Assembly (NCBI GenBank): GCA_009781175.1 | Contig: WQYQ01000011.1 | Coordinates: forward strand, 38,428 to 102,427 | Length of the DNA: 64,000 bases | Source: Betaproteobacteria bacterium | GTDB taxonomy: Bacteria; Pseudomonadota; Gammaproteobacteria; Burkholderiales; Rhodocyclaceae | Direction of reading: 5' to 3' | Shown: positions 27,469-37,197 of the stretch, in pieces | Position numbering within the stretch: position 1 is the first letter of the stretch | Layout: each line of letters starts with the position of its first letter | Notes under the pieces: model-generated | The model's database searches: none | Told to the model about the DNA's origin: nothing | What the model saw: only the letters and a program-made list of their open reading frames with translations | Program-made: the position numbers and the translations under genes

Positions 27469-30400
27469 TTATTTCCTTGCGGCCAAAAACGTTTTCAACG
27501 CCCGTCCCGTATGCGTCTTCGCCTTTACGCATTTCACCACCGGCCCTGCGAACACGATCTCCCCGCCACCGTCGCCGCCTTCCGGGCCGAGGTCGATGAT
27601 CCAGTCGGCTTCGGCCATCATGTCGAGGTCGTGTTCGATCACGAGCACGGTGTTGCCGGCGTCGACGAGGCGGTGCAGGACGTGGATCAGTTTTTCCACG
27701 TCGGCCATGTGCAGGCCGACGGTTGGTTCGTCGAGCACGTACAGGGTATGCGGCGTGCGGGCCCGGGCGCGCGCGGCGGGGTCGGTCTTGACCTTGACGA
27801 GTTCGGTGACGAGCTTGATCCGCTGCGCTTCGCCGCCCGATAGCGTCGGCGAGGGCTGGCCGAGGGTGAGGTAGCCGAGGCCGACGTCTTGCAGGAGCTT
27901 GAGCGGATGGCGGATCGCCGGGTGCGCGGCGAAGAATTCGACGGCTTCATCGATCTCCATCGCAAGCACGTCGGCGATGCTTTTGCCGCGCCAGGTGGCG
28001 GTCAGCGTTTCGGCGTTGAAGCGTGCGCCATTGCAGACGTCACAGGGGACTTTGACGTCGGGCAGGAAGTTCATTTCGACGGTGCGCTGGCCCTGGCCCT
28101 CGCAGGCGTCGCAGCGGCCGCCCGAGGTGTTGAACGAGAAGCGGCCTGGAGCCCAGCCGCGCAGGCGCGCGGTTTCGGAATCGGCGTAGAGCTTGCGGAT
28201 CGCGTCCCAGAAGCCGATGTAGGTCGCGGGGCAGGAGCGCGGCGTTTTGCCGATCGGCGTCTGGTCGACTTCGAGCACGCGGCCGATGGGTTCCCAGCCG
28301 TGGATCGCGGCGCAGCCTTCCAGGACGACTTTCGCCTCCTTTTTGCGCCCTTGCGGCGTTTCCGCTAAGACGAGCCGGCGCAGGTTGCGGTGCAGCACAT
28401 CGCGCGCGAGCGTCGATTTGCCCGAACCCGATACGCCGGTGACGACGATGAGGCGGCCGAGCGGGATTTCCGCAGTGAGGTTTTTGAGGTTGTGCAGCGC
28501 TGCGCCTTCGATGGTGACGATAGGCGTCTCGGCATCCTCGGCGCGCGGCGGATGCAGCGGGTGCGCGAGCGGTTCGCGCAGCGTGCGGCCGGTGACGGAT
28601 TCGGGCGCGGCCATCAGCGCCGCTGCGTCGCCCTGCGCGACGATCTCGCCGCCGCGCGCGCCCGCACCGGGGCCGAGGTCGATGACGTGGTGGGCGCGGC
28701 GGATCGTTTCTTCGTCGTGCTCGACAACGATCACGGTGTTGCCCTTGGCTTCGAGCGCGTGCAGCGTGTCGAGCAGCATGGCGTTGTCGCGCGGGTGCAG
28801 GCCGATCGAGGGTTCGTCGAGCACGTAGCAGACGCCGCGCAGGTTGGTGCCGAGCTGCGCGGCGAGCCGGATGCGCTGCGCTTCGCCGCCGGAAAGCGTG
28901 GGCGCGGCGCGGTCAAGCGCAAGATAGCCGAGGCCCACATCCTTGAGAAACGCGAGCCGCGATTTGAGTTCGGCGACGATGTCGCGGCCGATTTCGGCTT
29001 CGCGGCCCGCCAGTTTCAAAGCGCCGACCCAGTCGGCGAGCGCTGCGACTGAATGCTGTGCGTAATCGGCGATGTTCTGCTCACGGTAGCGTACGGCGAG
29101 CGCGGTCGGGTTCAGGCGGGCGCCGTCACACGCGCCACAAATGGTTTCGGACTCCTCGTCTTCATCGTCGCTGGCGTCGTAACGCAGGCCGGTGAATTCG
29201 GCGGCGGTGGCGTCCTGCTCGGGGTCGCGCATCGCGTCGCGCAGCCACTTCGGCAGCGTGTGGCCAGTACCCATGCAGTCGGGACACCAGCCATGCTTGG
29301 AGTTGTAGGAGAACAAGCGCGGATCGAGTTCGGGGAAGCTCGCGCCGCAGGAGGGGCAGGCGCGCTTGGTCGAAAACACCGTCACCTGATCTTCGCGGAT
29401 CAGATGCAGCACGCCCTTGCCGAATTCGAGCGCCTTGGCGAGCGCGTCGCGCAGTTCGGCTTCGTTGCGGCCGCTGACCTTCAGCGTGGCGACCGGGAGT
29501 TCGATGAGGTGTTCCTTGAAGCGGTCGAGGCGCGGCCAGGGTTTGGTCGGCAGCAGTTCGCCGTCGACGCGCAGGTGCTCATAGCCTTTGCCGTGCGCCC
29601 ATTTCGCGAGGTCGGTGTAGAGGCCCTTGCGGTTGATGACGAGCGGCGCGGCGAGCGTGACCGCGCGGTTCTTGTAGTCGCGCAGGATGCGCGCGGCGAT
29701 GGCTTCGGGCGATTGCGGCTCGATCGCGCAGCCGCAGTCGGGGCAGTGCTGCGTGCCGAGCTTGACGAACATCAGGCGCAGGAAGTGGTGGATTTCGGTC
29801 AGGGTGCCGACCGTGCTTTTGCGCCCGCCGCGACTCGTGCGCTGCTCGATGGCGACTGTCGGCGGAATGCCGAAGATTGCGTCGACGTCGGGCTTCGCGG
29901 CCGGCTGCACAAACTGGCGCGCATAGGCGTTGAGCGATTCGAGATAGCGGCGCTGGCCCTCGGCGAAAACGATGTCGAAGGCCAGCGTCGACTTGCCCGA
30001 GCCCGACACGCCGGTGACGACGGTGAAACGCCGGTGCGGGATGTCGACCGTGACGTTCTTGAGGTTGTGCTCGCGCGCGCGCACCACGCCGATCGCATTG
30101 CGGCGCGCGGGAATGTAGTCGTGGCGCGGCTCGGCGGCGCGGAGCGCGTGCGTGTCATTGGCCGCGCGCGTCGCGTAGGTTGGGTTGAGCGTAGCGATAC
30201 CCAACGTTTGTGCGGTTGCGACGCTGGGATGTTGGGTTTCACGTTGTTCAACCCAACCTACAGGGGCGGCAATCCGTGCGAGGTAATCGGCGAGCGCGCG
30301 TCCGGTGTGCGTGCCGGCTTCGCGCAGCGCCGCCGCCGTGCCTTCGAAAACGATCTCGCCGCCCGCGTCGCCGCCTTCGGGGCCGAGGTCGATGATCCAG

Positions 30401-33213
30401 TCCGCCGCCGCAATCACGTCGAGATTGTGTTCGATGACGAGCACCGAATGCCCGGCGTCGACGAGCTTCGAGAGCGCGCGCAGGAGCTTCGCCACGTCGT
30501 CGAAATGCAGGCCGGTTGTGGGTTCGTCGAAGAGGAACAGCAGGTGTTCTTTCTGCGCGCTCTTCTTCGCCTTCGCGCCCTTGCGATGCAGCGCCTCCGC
30601 CGTTTGCGCGAGATGCCCAGCAAGCTTGAGCCGCTGCGCTTCGCCGCCGGAGAGCGTCGGCACGGGTTGGCCGAGCGTCAGATAGTCGAGGCCGACGTCG
30701 ACAAGCGGCTGCAGCGCGCGCGCCAGCTCGCCATCCCGCGCGAAAAATTCGAGCGCTTCGGCAATCGTCATATCGAGCACATCGGCGACCGATTTGCCGT
30801 CGAGCTTCACTTCAAGCACTTCGGCGCGGAAGCGGCGGCCGTCGCAGTCGGGGCAGCGGATGTAAACGTCGGAGAGGAACTGCATCTCGACGTGCTCGAA
30901 ACCGTTGCCGCCGCAGGTCGGGCAGCGGCCGTTGCCGGCGTTGAACGAGAAAGTCCCGGCGGTGTAGCCGCGCTGCGCGGCCTCATTGAGTGCGGCGAAA
31001 CGCTTGCGGATCGTGTCGAAAGCGCCGACGTAACTGGCCGGGTTCGAGCGCGTGGTCTTGCCGATCTGCGTTTGATCGACCATCACGACGCCGGTGATTT
31101 CCTCAACGCCTGCGAGCGCTTCGAACGCGCCCGGCGCTTCGGTCGCTTGGCCGAAATGCTTTTGCAGCGCCGGGTAGAGCACGTCCTGAATCAGCGTCGA
31201 TTTGCCCGAACCGGAAACCCCGGTCAGCACGGCGAAGCGATGCAGCGGCAGCGCGAGGGTGATGCCGCGCAGGTTGTTGGCGCGCGCGCCGATGAGCTTG
31301 AGGCGCGGCGTCCAATCGGCGAGCGGGCGCGGCGCGAGGCCGGCGTCGACGCGTTTATGTCCGCCGAGATACTGCGCCGTGAGCGTGTCGCTGCGCGCGC
31401 GCAGTTCGTCGGGCGAGCCCCAGAACACGATGTTGCCGCCGTGCTTGCCGGGACCGGGGCCGATGTCGAGGATGCGGTCGGCGGCGAACATGACGGCCGG
31501 ATCGTGCTCGACGACAATCAGCGAATTGCCCGCGTCGCGCAGGCGGCGCATGACGCCGTTGATGCGTTCCATGTCGCGCGGGTGCAGGCCGATCGAAGGC
31601 TCGTCGAGCACGAACAAGGTGTTGACGAGCGAGGTTCCGAGCGCGGTCGTGAGGTTGATCCGCTGCACCTCGCCGCCCGAAAGCGTGCGGCTCTGGCGGT
31701 CGAGCGTGAGGTAGGAGAGGCCGACGTCGCAGAGGTAGCCGAGGCGGCTGCGGATTTCGCCGAGCACGAGTTCGGTGGCTTGGTTCATCGCGCCGGCGGG
31801 GCGGAATTCGTCGAAGAAGGCTTTTGCGCGGGCGATCGGCAGTTGCATCACGTCGTGCAGATTGAGCCCCGCCAGTTGCGCGAATGTGGTTTCGGGCATC
31901 GCCACGCCGCGCGGGCGGAAACGTTGCAGGTTCGGCGCGAGGGCGCGATCCGCTTCCTGGCGCGAGCCGACGCGCCACAGCAGTGGCTCGGTTTTGAGCC
32001 GCGCGCCCGCGCAGACCGTGCAGGGTGTGTAGGCCCGGTAGCGCGAGAGCAGCACGCGGATGTGCATCTTGTAGGCTTTGGTTTCGAGCCAGTCAAAAAA
32101 GTGGCGCACGCCATACCATTTGCCGGGCCAGGATTTTTCCCAATTGACCCAACCCGCGTCGCCTTCGAAGATCCAGCGGCGGTGTTCTTCGGGCAACTCG
32201 CGCCAGGGGATGTCCATCGCCACGCCGTGCTTTTTCGCGAATTTGGCGAGGTCGGTCTGGCATTCGTTATAGCTTTCGGTCTGCCAGGGCTTGATCGCGC
32301 CTTGCGCGAGCGTTTTCGCTTCGTCCGGGACGATCAGCCCCGGATCGATGCCGATCACGCGGCCGAAACCGCGGCAGGCTTCGCACGCGCCGACGGCGCT
32401 GTTGAACGAGAAATGCGCGGGCGTCGGGTCCGCGTAGTGGATGTCGCAATCGGCGCAGTGCAGGTCGCTGGAAAATTTCCAGACCGGCTGCGCGGCGGGG
32501 TTGTTGACGACCTCACCGCCAAGATGCACTTCGACGCGCCCATTCCCGAGTTTCAGCGCCGCTTCGAGCGCTTCGGCCACGCGCGCCGATTCCGTGTTGC
32601 CGAAGCGGAAACGGTCGACGACGACTGCCATCGTGCGTTCGCCGGCCGGCTGCATGCGCGTATAGCCCTGCGCTTCGAGCGCGGCGCGGATTTCGGCTTC
32701 GGAGAAATTCGCGGGGATGTTGACCGGCGCGACGATGGCGAGGCGCGGGTCTTCGGCCTTGGTCCGCTCGGCCAGGGCCGCGGCGATCGTCGCCGGCGTA
32801 TCGCGTGCGACCGGCGCGCCGCAGTTGCGGCAGTGCAGATGCGCGCAGCGCGCGAACAAAAGCTTCAGATGGTCGTTGAGTTCGGTCATTGTGCCGACCG
32901 TGCTGCGCGAGGTCCGCACCGGGTTGGTTTGGTCGATTGCGATCGCAGGCGGCACGCCGTCGATGCGGTCGACCTGCGGCTTGTCCATGCGGTCGAGAAA
33001 CTGCCGCGCATAGGGCGAGAAGGTTTCGACATAGCGCCGCTGGCCCTCGGCGTAGAGCGTGTCGAACACGAGTGAACTTTTGCCCGAACCGGACGGACCG
33101 GTGACGACGATGAGTTCGCCGGTCGGAATATCGAGGTCAAGGTTCTTGAGGTTGTTCTGGCGCGCGCCGCGGATCTGGATCGTGTCGGCGGTTTCGGGGG
33201 CCTTGCGGGTCAT
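27469..33213 (-). CDS. uvrA: Tandem-duplicated UvrA (double-length excinuclease subunit A)
   Basis: ABC-type DNA-damage recognition protein. At 1914 residues it is twice the usual UvrA length and holds four ATPase modules. Residues 1 to about 925 form one UvrA-like unit (GPSGSGKSSL, signature TLSGGEVQRINL, LDEPSIGLHPRD; then GVSGSGKSTL, TLSGGEAQRLKL, FDEPTTGLH), residues about 1010-1914 a second (GVSGSGKSTL, TLSGGEAQRIRL; GVSGSGKSTL, TLSGGEAQRIKL, LDEPTVGLH). Zinc-finger cysteines occur (CRNCGAP, CPTCGGNG, CPDCGC, CDACEGQG). Fused UvrAs are known (class III). An 87-bp palindrome sits in frame in the linker between units. No SOS box was seen upstream. A normal uvrA is expected elsewhere in the genome. 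Confidence 0.93.
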   Translation of the reverse strand: MTRKAPETADTIQIRGARQNNLKNLDLDIPTGELIVVTGPSGSGKSSLVFDTLYAEGQRRYVETFSPYARQFLDRMDKPQVDRIDGVPPAIAIDQTNPVRTSRSTVGTMTELNDHLKLLFARCAHLHCRNCGAPVARDTPATIAAALAERTKAEDPRLAIVAPVNIPANFSEAEIRAALEAQGYTRMQPAGERTMAVVVDRFRFGNTESARVAEALEAALKLGNGRVEVHLGGEVVNNPAAQPVWKFSSDLHCADCDIHYADPTPAHFSFNSAVGACEACRGFGRVIGIDPGLIVPDEAKTLAQGAIKPWQTESYNECQTDLAKFAKKHGVAMDIPWRELPEEHRRWIFEGDAGWVNWEKSWPGKWYGVRHFFDWLETKAYKMHIRVLLSRYRAYTPCTVCAGARLKTEPLLWRVGSRQEADRALAPNLQRFRPRGVAMPETTFAQLAGLNLHDVMQLPIARAKAFFDEFRPAGAMNQATELVLGEIRSRLGYLCDVGLSYLTLDRQSRTLSGGEVQRINLTTALGTSLVNTLFVLDEPSIGLHPRDMERINGVMRRLRDAGNSLIVVEHDPAVMFAADRILDIGPGPGKHGGNIVFWGSPDELRARSDTLTAQYLGGHKRVDAGLAPRPLADWTPRLKLIGARANNLRGITLALPLHRFAVLTGVSGSGKSTLIQDVLYPALQKHFGQATEAPGAFEALAGVEEITGVVMVDQTQIGKTTRSNPASYVGAFDTIRKRFAALNEAAQRGYTAGTFSFNAGNGRCPTCGGNGFEHVEMQFLSDVYIRCPDCDGRRFRAEVLEVKLDGKSVADVLDMTIAEALEFFARDGELARALQPLVDVGLDYLTLGQPVPTLSGGEAQRLKLAGHLAQTAEALHRKGAKAKKSAQKEHLLFLFDEPTTGLHFDDVAKLLRALSKLVDAGHSVLVIEHNLDVIAAADWIIDLGPEGGDAGGEIVFEGTAAALREAGTHTGRALADYLARIAAPVGWVEQRETQHPSVATAQTLGIATLNPTYATRAANDTHALRAAEPRHDYIPARRNAIGVVRAREHNLKNVTVDIPHRRFTVVTGVSGSGKSTLAFDIVFAEGQRRYLESLNAYARQFVQPAAKPDVDAIFGIPPTVAIEQRTSRGGRKSTVGTLTEIHHFLRLMFVKLGTQHCPDCGCAIEPQSPEAIAARILRDYKNRAVTLAAPLVINRKGLYTDLAKWAHGKGYEHLRVDGELLPTKPWPRLDRFKEHLIELPVATLKVSGRNEAELRDALAKALEFGKGVLHLIREDQVTVFSTKRACPSCGASFPELDPRLFSYNSKHGWCPDCMGTGHTLPKWLRDAMRDPEQDATAAEFTGLRYDASDDEDEESETICGACDGARLNPTALAVRYREQNIADYAQHSVAALADWVGALKLAGREAEIGRDIVAELKSRLAFLKDVGLGYLALDRAAPTLSGGEAQRIRLAAQLGTNLRGVCYVLDEPSIGLHPRDNAMLLDTLHALEAKGNTVIVVEHDEETIRRAHHVIDLGPGAGARGGEIVAQGDAAALMAAPESVTGRTLREPLAHPLHPPRAEDAETPIVTIEGAALHNLKNLTAEIPLGRLIVVTGVSGSGKSTLARDVLHRNLRRLVLAETPQGRKKEAKVVLEGCAAIHGWEPIGRVLEVDQTPIGKTPRSCPATYIGFWDAIRKLYADSETARLRGWAPGRFSFNTSGGRCDACEGQGQRTVEMNFLPDVKVPCDVCNGARFNAETLTATWRGKSIADVLAMEIDEAVEFFAAHPAIRHPLKLLQDVGLGYLTLGQPSPTLSGGEAQRIKLVTELVKVKTDPAARARARTPHTLYVLDEPTVGLHMADVEKLIHVLHRLVDAGNTVLVIEHDLDMMAEADWIIDLGPEGGDGGGEIVFAGPVVKCVKAKTHTGRALKTFLAARK
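30175..30261 (-). repeat. 87-bp palindromic element inside uvrA
   Basis: The element begins GTAGGTTGGGTTGA and ends TCAACCCAACCTAC, with further GTTGGG/CCCAAC pairs inside. Its 87 bases equal 29 codons and keep uvrA open, adding residues like VGWVEQRETQH and LNPTYA between the two UvrA halves. Similar palindromes are common between genes in Proteobacteria. Confidence 0.8.
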
Positions 33214-33315
33214 GAGAGTGGATGCCGGATGCGGTAACGAGCCCTACATGCTACTGCCGTGAATATTCAAAATCCCGCTCGGCGAAACAAATCCTTATAT
33301 TCGGTGACAACTCGT

Positions 33316-33342
33316 TTAAGTTCGTAATTTTGCAGCCGTTAA
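33316..33342 (+). promoter_or_regulatory. Sigma-28 (FliA) type promoter of the chemoreceptor gene
   Basis: TTAAGTTC and GCCGTTAA separated by exactly 11 bases resemble the flagellar sigma factor consensus TAAAGTTT-N11-GCCGATAA (6 of 8 and 7 of 8). Transcription would start near 33350, about 145 bases before the chemoreceptor ATG. Chemoreceptor genes are standard FliA targets. Confidence 0.55.
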
Positions 33343-33493
33343 AAAATTCCAGCATCAATTTACGGAATACCGGAACACTGATATTGGCCACGAGTCGAGC
33401 GCTAAGCATTACTAACACCGCGGGCGTCCCCGATTTGTTACGAAGATGTCCCAGGCTTCAGCTTGAGGCGATTCACCAGCAAAATGAGGAGAC

Positions 33494-35548
33494 ATGCTGA
33501 TGTCGTTGCGTAATTTTCGTGATTGGTCGATATCGACCAAACTCAATGTAGTTCAAGTGGCTGCGACTCTCGGCCTGTTCGCCGCGGCGATTATCGCTTT
33601 AAACATTTGGCTCGGGTCCGTTCTTGAAAAAGAAGGCGTCAAGCAATTGCAGGGGGCGAATCAACTGGCGGTAAGCATGGTGGAGACTGTCCGCATATCT
33701 CTCGAAAATGCTGTAAGCCAATTGGGCGCGGTACTCGCAAGGAAGCAGGACTTTAGCGGCGCCTACGTTTTGCATGAGGATGAAACGGTCGAGGTCGGCG
33801 GCGCAAAAACGCCTGTCCTGAGTTTGAACGGAAAAACGCTCAACGGCGATAACGCCCCGCTTGATGAGTTCACCACCACGACCGCCGCCCCCGTCACGAT
33901 CTTTGCGCGCCGGGGAGACGATTTTGTCCGCATTGCCACTTCGCTGAAAAAAGAAGATGGCTCGCGCGCGCTGGGCACGCCAATGGGGGAAAAACACCCG
34001 GCGCGCGAGCTTTTGCTCGCCGGCAAGCCCTACGTGGGCAAGGCGCACCTGTTCGGGCGCGACTACATGACCAGTTACCAGCCAATGCGGGATCAGGCCG
34101 GGAAAGTTGTCGGCGTGCTTTTCGTCGGGCTCGACTTCACCGATCAGTTGGCCGATCTAAAAAAGAGGCTGCTGGCCGTCAAGCTGTTCCAGACGGGCTA
34201 TATCTATGCCGTCGATGCCGGCGCCAATAAGGGCATGATGGTGGTGCACCCCACTCGCGAGGGCTCTAGCCTGTGGGATGCCCAGGACAGCGACGGCCTC
34301 TACTTCATGCGCGAAATCGTCGAAAAGAAGGATGGCGTGATTTCCTATCGTTTCCCCAAGCCCAACGAAACTGCCGAAAGCCGGAAAATCGCCGTCTTCG
34401 CATCGCTGCCGGAGTGGAACTGGGTCATCGCGTCGAGCGTCTATGATGACGAATTCAAGGAAGGCACCAATGTCGCTCTCATCCGCGATCGCCTCATCAT
34501 CGGCGCGGCGCTGCTGTGTGCCCTGCTGAGCGTCATCGTGTTCTTCTCTACTCGGCATTGGGTGGCGCGCCCGCTGGACGAAGTCGTCGGTGCGATGCGG
34601 CGTATCGCGAAGGGAGATTTGACCGTTGCGGTCGAACAGCACAACAACGATGAAGTCGGTCAATTGCTCTATGCCACCAACACCATGGTGACGGATATGC
34701 GCACCACTCTGGGCGATATTCAATCGGCGGCGTTCCAACTTGCGGAAAACGCGGGCAATCTATCCGGTTCGGCGATGCGGGTCGCCGCGCAATCCGGAGC
34801 GCAAAGTGATGCGGCCGCGACAATGGCGGCAAGCATCGAAGAGATGAGCGCCAATATCGGAAACGTGGCCGAAGACGCCAATCGCGCCAACGCTATCTCG
34901 ATGGAATCGGGCGAGGTGTCGAGCAGGAGCGCCGAGGTGATTGAACAGGCTGTTTCGAGCATGGCGCGCATCGCCGAAACCGTACATGCCACGTCTACCG
35001 CGGTAACGGCACTGGGGCAGGAATCGCAAGCGATTTCGGCCATTGTCAAAGTGATCCGCGAAATCGCCGACCAGACCAATTTGCTCGCACTCAATGCCGC
35101 AATCGAAGCGGCCCGCGCGGGCGAACAGGGGCGCGGTTTTGCCGTGGTGGCCGATGAGGTCAGAAAACTCTCCGAGCGCACTTCCGCATCGACGCAGGAA
35201 ATAAGCACCTTGATCGACCGGATTCTGCGCGGTACCGAGGAGGCGGTGACAGGCATGGACAGCGGCGTCAGTCAGGTCAAGGAAGGCATGGTGTACGCCG
35301 AACAGGCGGGTGCCAGCATCGTGAATATCCGCGATAGCGCGAGCCGGGTCATCGCTTCGGTTACGAGTATTTCGCACGCGCTGGAGAAACAGACCGCGGC
35401 GACCACGGAAATCGCCACGAATGTCGACAAAATCGCCAATATGGCCGATGACAGCAACGTGATGGCGAAAAAATCGGCCGAGCAGGCGGGCGAACTGGAA
35501 AAACTTGCGGAAAGCCTGCGCGCGAGGGTCGCTCACTTCACGATCTGA
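33494..35548 (+). CDS. Methyl-accepting chemotaxis protein with double Cache-type sensor
   Basis: Membrane chemoreceptor of 684 residues. The first membrane helix is at about residues 18-42, followed by a long periplasmic part with two Cache-like lobes ([64 protein letters not shown]), a second helix about residues 335-355 and a HAMP domain ([20 protein letters not shown]). The signalling domain has the conserved hairpin [21 protein letters not shown](E)[19 protein letters not shown]. It would steer flagella via CheA/CheW after sensing a small molecule, often a carboxylate. GAGGA precedes two ATGs (33494 and 33500). No CheR-binding pentapeptide ends the protein. Confidence 0.93.
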   Translation: MLMSLRNFRDWSISTKLNVVQVAATLGLFAAAIIALNIWLGSVLEKEGVKQLQGANQLAVSMVETVRISLENAVSQLGAVLARKQDFSGAYVLHEDETVEVGGAKTPVLSLNGKTLNGDNAPLDEFTTTTAAPVTIFARRGDDFVRIATSLKKEDGSRALGTPMGEKHPARELLLAGKPYVGKAHLFGRDYMTSYQPMRDQAGKVVGVLFVGLDFTDQLADLKKRLLAVKLFQTGYIYAVDAGANKGMMVVHPTREGSSLWDAQDSDGLYFMREIVEKKDGVISYRFPKPNETAESRKIAVFASLPEWNWVIASSVYDDEFKEGTNVALIRDRLIIGAALLCALLSVIVFFSTRHWVARPLDEVVGAMRRIAKGDLTVAVEQHNNDEVGQLLYATNTMVTDMRTTLGDIQSAAFQLAENAGNLSGSAMRVAAQSGAQSDAAATMAASIEEMSANIGNVAEDANRANAISMESGEVSSRSAEVIEQAVSSMARIAETVHATSTAVTALGQESQAISAIVKVIREIADQTNLLALNAAIEAARAGEQGRGFAVVADEVRKLSERTSASTQEISTLIDRILRGTEEAVTGMDSGVSQVKEGMVYAEQAGASIVNIRDSASRVIASVTSISHALEKQTAATTEIATNVDKIANMADDSNVMAKKSAEQAGELEKLAESLRARVAHFTI

Positions 35549-35600
35549 GCGACAGTGGCCGGCTATGATTTCGGCCTGAATGTTCGAGCTATAGCTCAAG

Positions 35601-35635
35601 AAAAGCGCCTACCGAAGCAATCCGGTCGGCGCTTT
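35601..35635 (+). terminator. Terminator of the chemoreceptor gene
   Basis: AAAAGCGCC and GGCGCTTTT form a stem, extended by ACCG/CGGT, around a small loop, 52 bases after the stop codon. The arms end in A- and T-runs, so it can work in both directions. The rest of the gap to 35855 holds no recognised feature. Confidence 0.75.
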
Positions 35636-35855
35636 TCGCATAGCGCTTGCGGTGCCCAATCCATGCCGTACTTCGACGAATGCGAACCGACAGTCGGGAC
35701 AGGACGGCGAAAACTTGTTGCCATTACTTGGGAAATTTTTGGAAACAAATGTCACACGCATGTCCACGGGCACGTCGTTAGCGGCACAATTTCACCGACT
35801 TGACGGAGCCGAATGGGTACGGTAGCGCACCGCAGCAGAGAAAATCGAAAAAAAC

Positions 35856-37040
35856 GTGGTATTCCATCCAATTTCCAATACGGCGGAGCGCCCTCGCGTT
35901 TTTATGGAGTTTGTGGCGCCCGAATCGCTATCCGAGGCGCTCTGCGATGCTTGGCGGCGTTTGCATGCTGCGCATTGCGGACATGAGGCGGTGTGTAGCG
36001 GACCGGATTTTTTCGCCACGCTCGTCGAGACTCAGCCGGAAGATAGGCTTACTGTCGCGGTTGGGTATTGCGGCGATAACTCTGCTGCCGTGTGTGCGCT
36101 TGCGCCGTTGAGAATGCGCATCCAAGCGTTCGACCCGCATGGGTTGTCTGCGTATCTTTTGCGTCGGCCGATGCGAATCTGGGCCGTGTTGGGAAGCGAT
36201 CCGCTGCTCGATCCGCACAGCCCGGCCGCGCACATGCTGCCAGGCTTCCTGTGCGGGCTGGAACAGGCGCCCGGAAAGTTTGATGCGCTGGAACTGCAAG
36301 CGCTTGAGGTCGCGAGCCCGACCTGGAACGCGATCATGCATTCGGGGGATGTCAGGAAGCGTTTCTTCGTTTATACGCCGAACGGGATTCGGAATTGCCA
36401 TCAGACCCCGCTGCCCGACACGCACGAGACCTACCTCGCCCAGTTTCCGCGCAAGAAACGCTACAACCTTGCGCGTCAGCTTCGGTTGATCGCCGAAAAT
36501 CTCGGTGGGCTGCCGGAAGTCGTCCCGCACGCCGACACGGCATCGATCGATGCGCTGATCGATGCGGTCAAACGCATCGGCGGCAGTGAGCGTTTGCTTT
36601 TGTCCAAGGCCGAATACGCGGCGCTCGGGAAAAAAGGCTTGTTGCTCAATTTCGTGGTCCGCGTCGGCGACGAGCCGATTGCCGTGATCCTGGGCATTCC
36701 GTCCGGCTCGATTTATAGACTGAACAAACTCATCTATACGCAGCGTCTTGCGCCATATTCGCCCGGAACATCGACACTGCATATGATGAATGAGTGGTTC
36801 ATCGCCGATGGAAGATTCAAGCTGGTGGACTTCGGTTTCGGCGAGCCGGCCCGGACCTATAGTTCGTCGAACAGAACGGTACGGCGCGCACGCGTCCTGT
36901 TGCTGCGCCGTACCTTCGGGAATCGCATGCTTTTAATGGTGCATCGCGGAATCGTAGCGCTGGAAATGACGGGGCGGAAAATCGCGCAACGCTCGCGTAT
37001 CTTCGTCGATTCGATACAGTCGAAAAAGAAAGATCCCTGA
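35856..37040 (+). CDS. CelD/BioF2-like GNAT-fold acyltransferase
   Basis: A 394-residue soluble protein resembling the Acetyltransf_6 (CelD/BcsL, BioF2-like) family: RKRFFVYTPNGIRNCHQT, then YLAQFPRKKRYNLARQLRLIAE (typical FxxKxRYNLRR-like segment), LLLSKAEYAALGKKGLLLNFVVRVGDEPIAVILG and STLHMMNEWFIADGRFKLVDFGFGEP. These proteins are thought to acylate surface polysaccharides or lipids or to link amino acids, as FemAB-related enzymes do; the substrate is unknown. The start is uncertain: GTG at 35856, or ATG at 35904 giving MEFVAPESL. No polysaccharide genes adjoin it. It may be transcribed into the ubi genes, but a separate promoter for those looks likely. Confidence 0.75.
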   Translation: MVFHPISNTAERPRVFMEFVAPESLSEALCDAWRRLHAAHCGHEAVCSGPDFFATLVETQPEDRLTVAVGYCGDNSAAVCALAPLRMRIQAFDPHGLSAYLLRRPMRIWAVLGSDPLLDPHSPAAHMLPGFLCGLEQAPGKFDALELQALEVASPTWNAIMHSGDVRKRFFVYTPNGIRNCHQTPLPDTHETYLAQFPRKKRYNLARQLRLIAENLGGLPEVVPHADTASIDALIDAVKRIGGSERLLLSKAEYAALGKKGLLLNFVVRVGDEPIAVILGIPSGSIYRLNKLIYTQRLAPYSPGTSTLHMMNEWFIADGRFKLVDFGFGEPARTYSSSNRTVRRARVLLLRRTFGNRMLLMVHRGIVALEMTGRKIAQRSRIFVDSIQSKKKDP

Positions 37041-37129
37041 GGTCGGGTGTTCTGCGTGAAATTTAGTCGCCCTTGTTGTGGCAGGGAAGTCCCAAGCTTC
37101 AAGCCAAGGACGGCTTACCTCTCCTGGAT

Positions 37130-37143
37130 TTGACGCGCAGCAA
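37130..37143 (+). promoter_or_regulatory. Candidate FNR-type box upstream of ubiU
   Basis: TTGACGCGCAGCAA matches TTGAT-N4-ATCAA in 8 of 10 positions. Its centre is at about 37136.5; the class II distance of 41.5 gives a start near 37178, just ahead of the ribosome site GAGGA at 37186. Anaerobic control of ubiUVT by Fnr/Anr is known in other proteobacteria. Confidence 0.5.
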
Positions 37144-37197
37144 AAAAAGTCACACCTTCTCCAAATAGAGTGCCAGGCTAACTTTGAGGATTCAGCC

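Noticed and set aside
29053..33075. 1340-codon plus-strand open frame opposite uvrA
   Set aside because: Its product is Arg/Ala/Val-rich without known motifs; it is the mirror of a strongly coding, GC-rich minus-strand gene.
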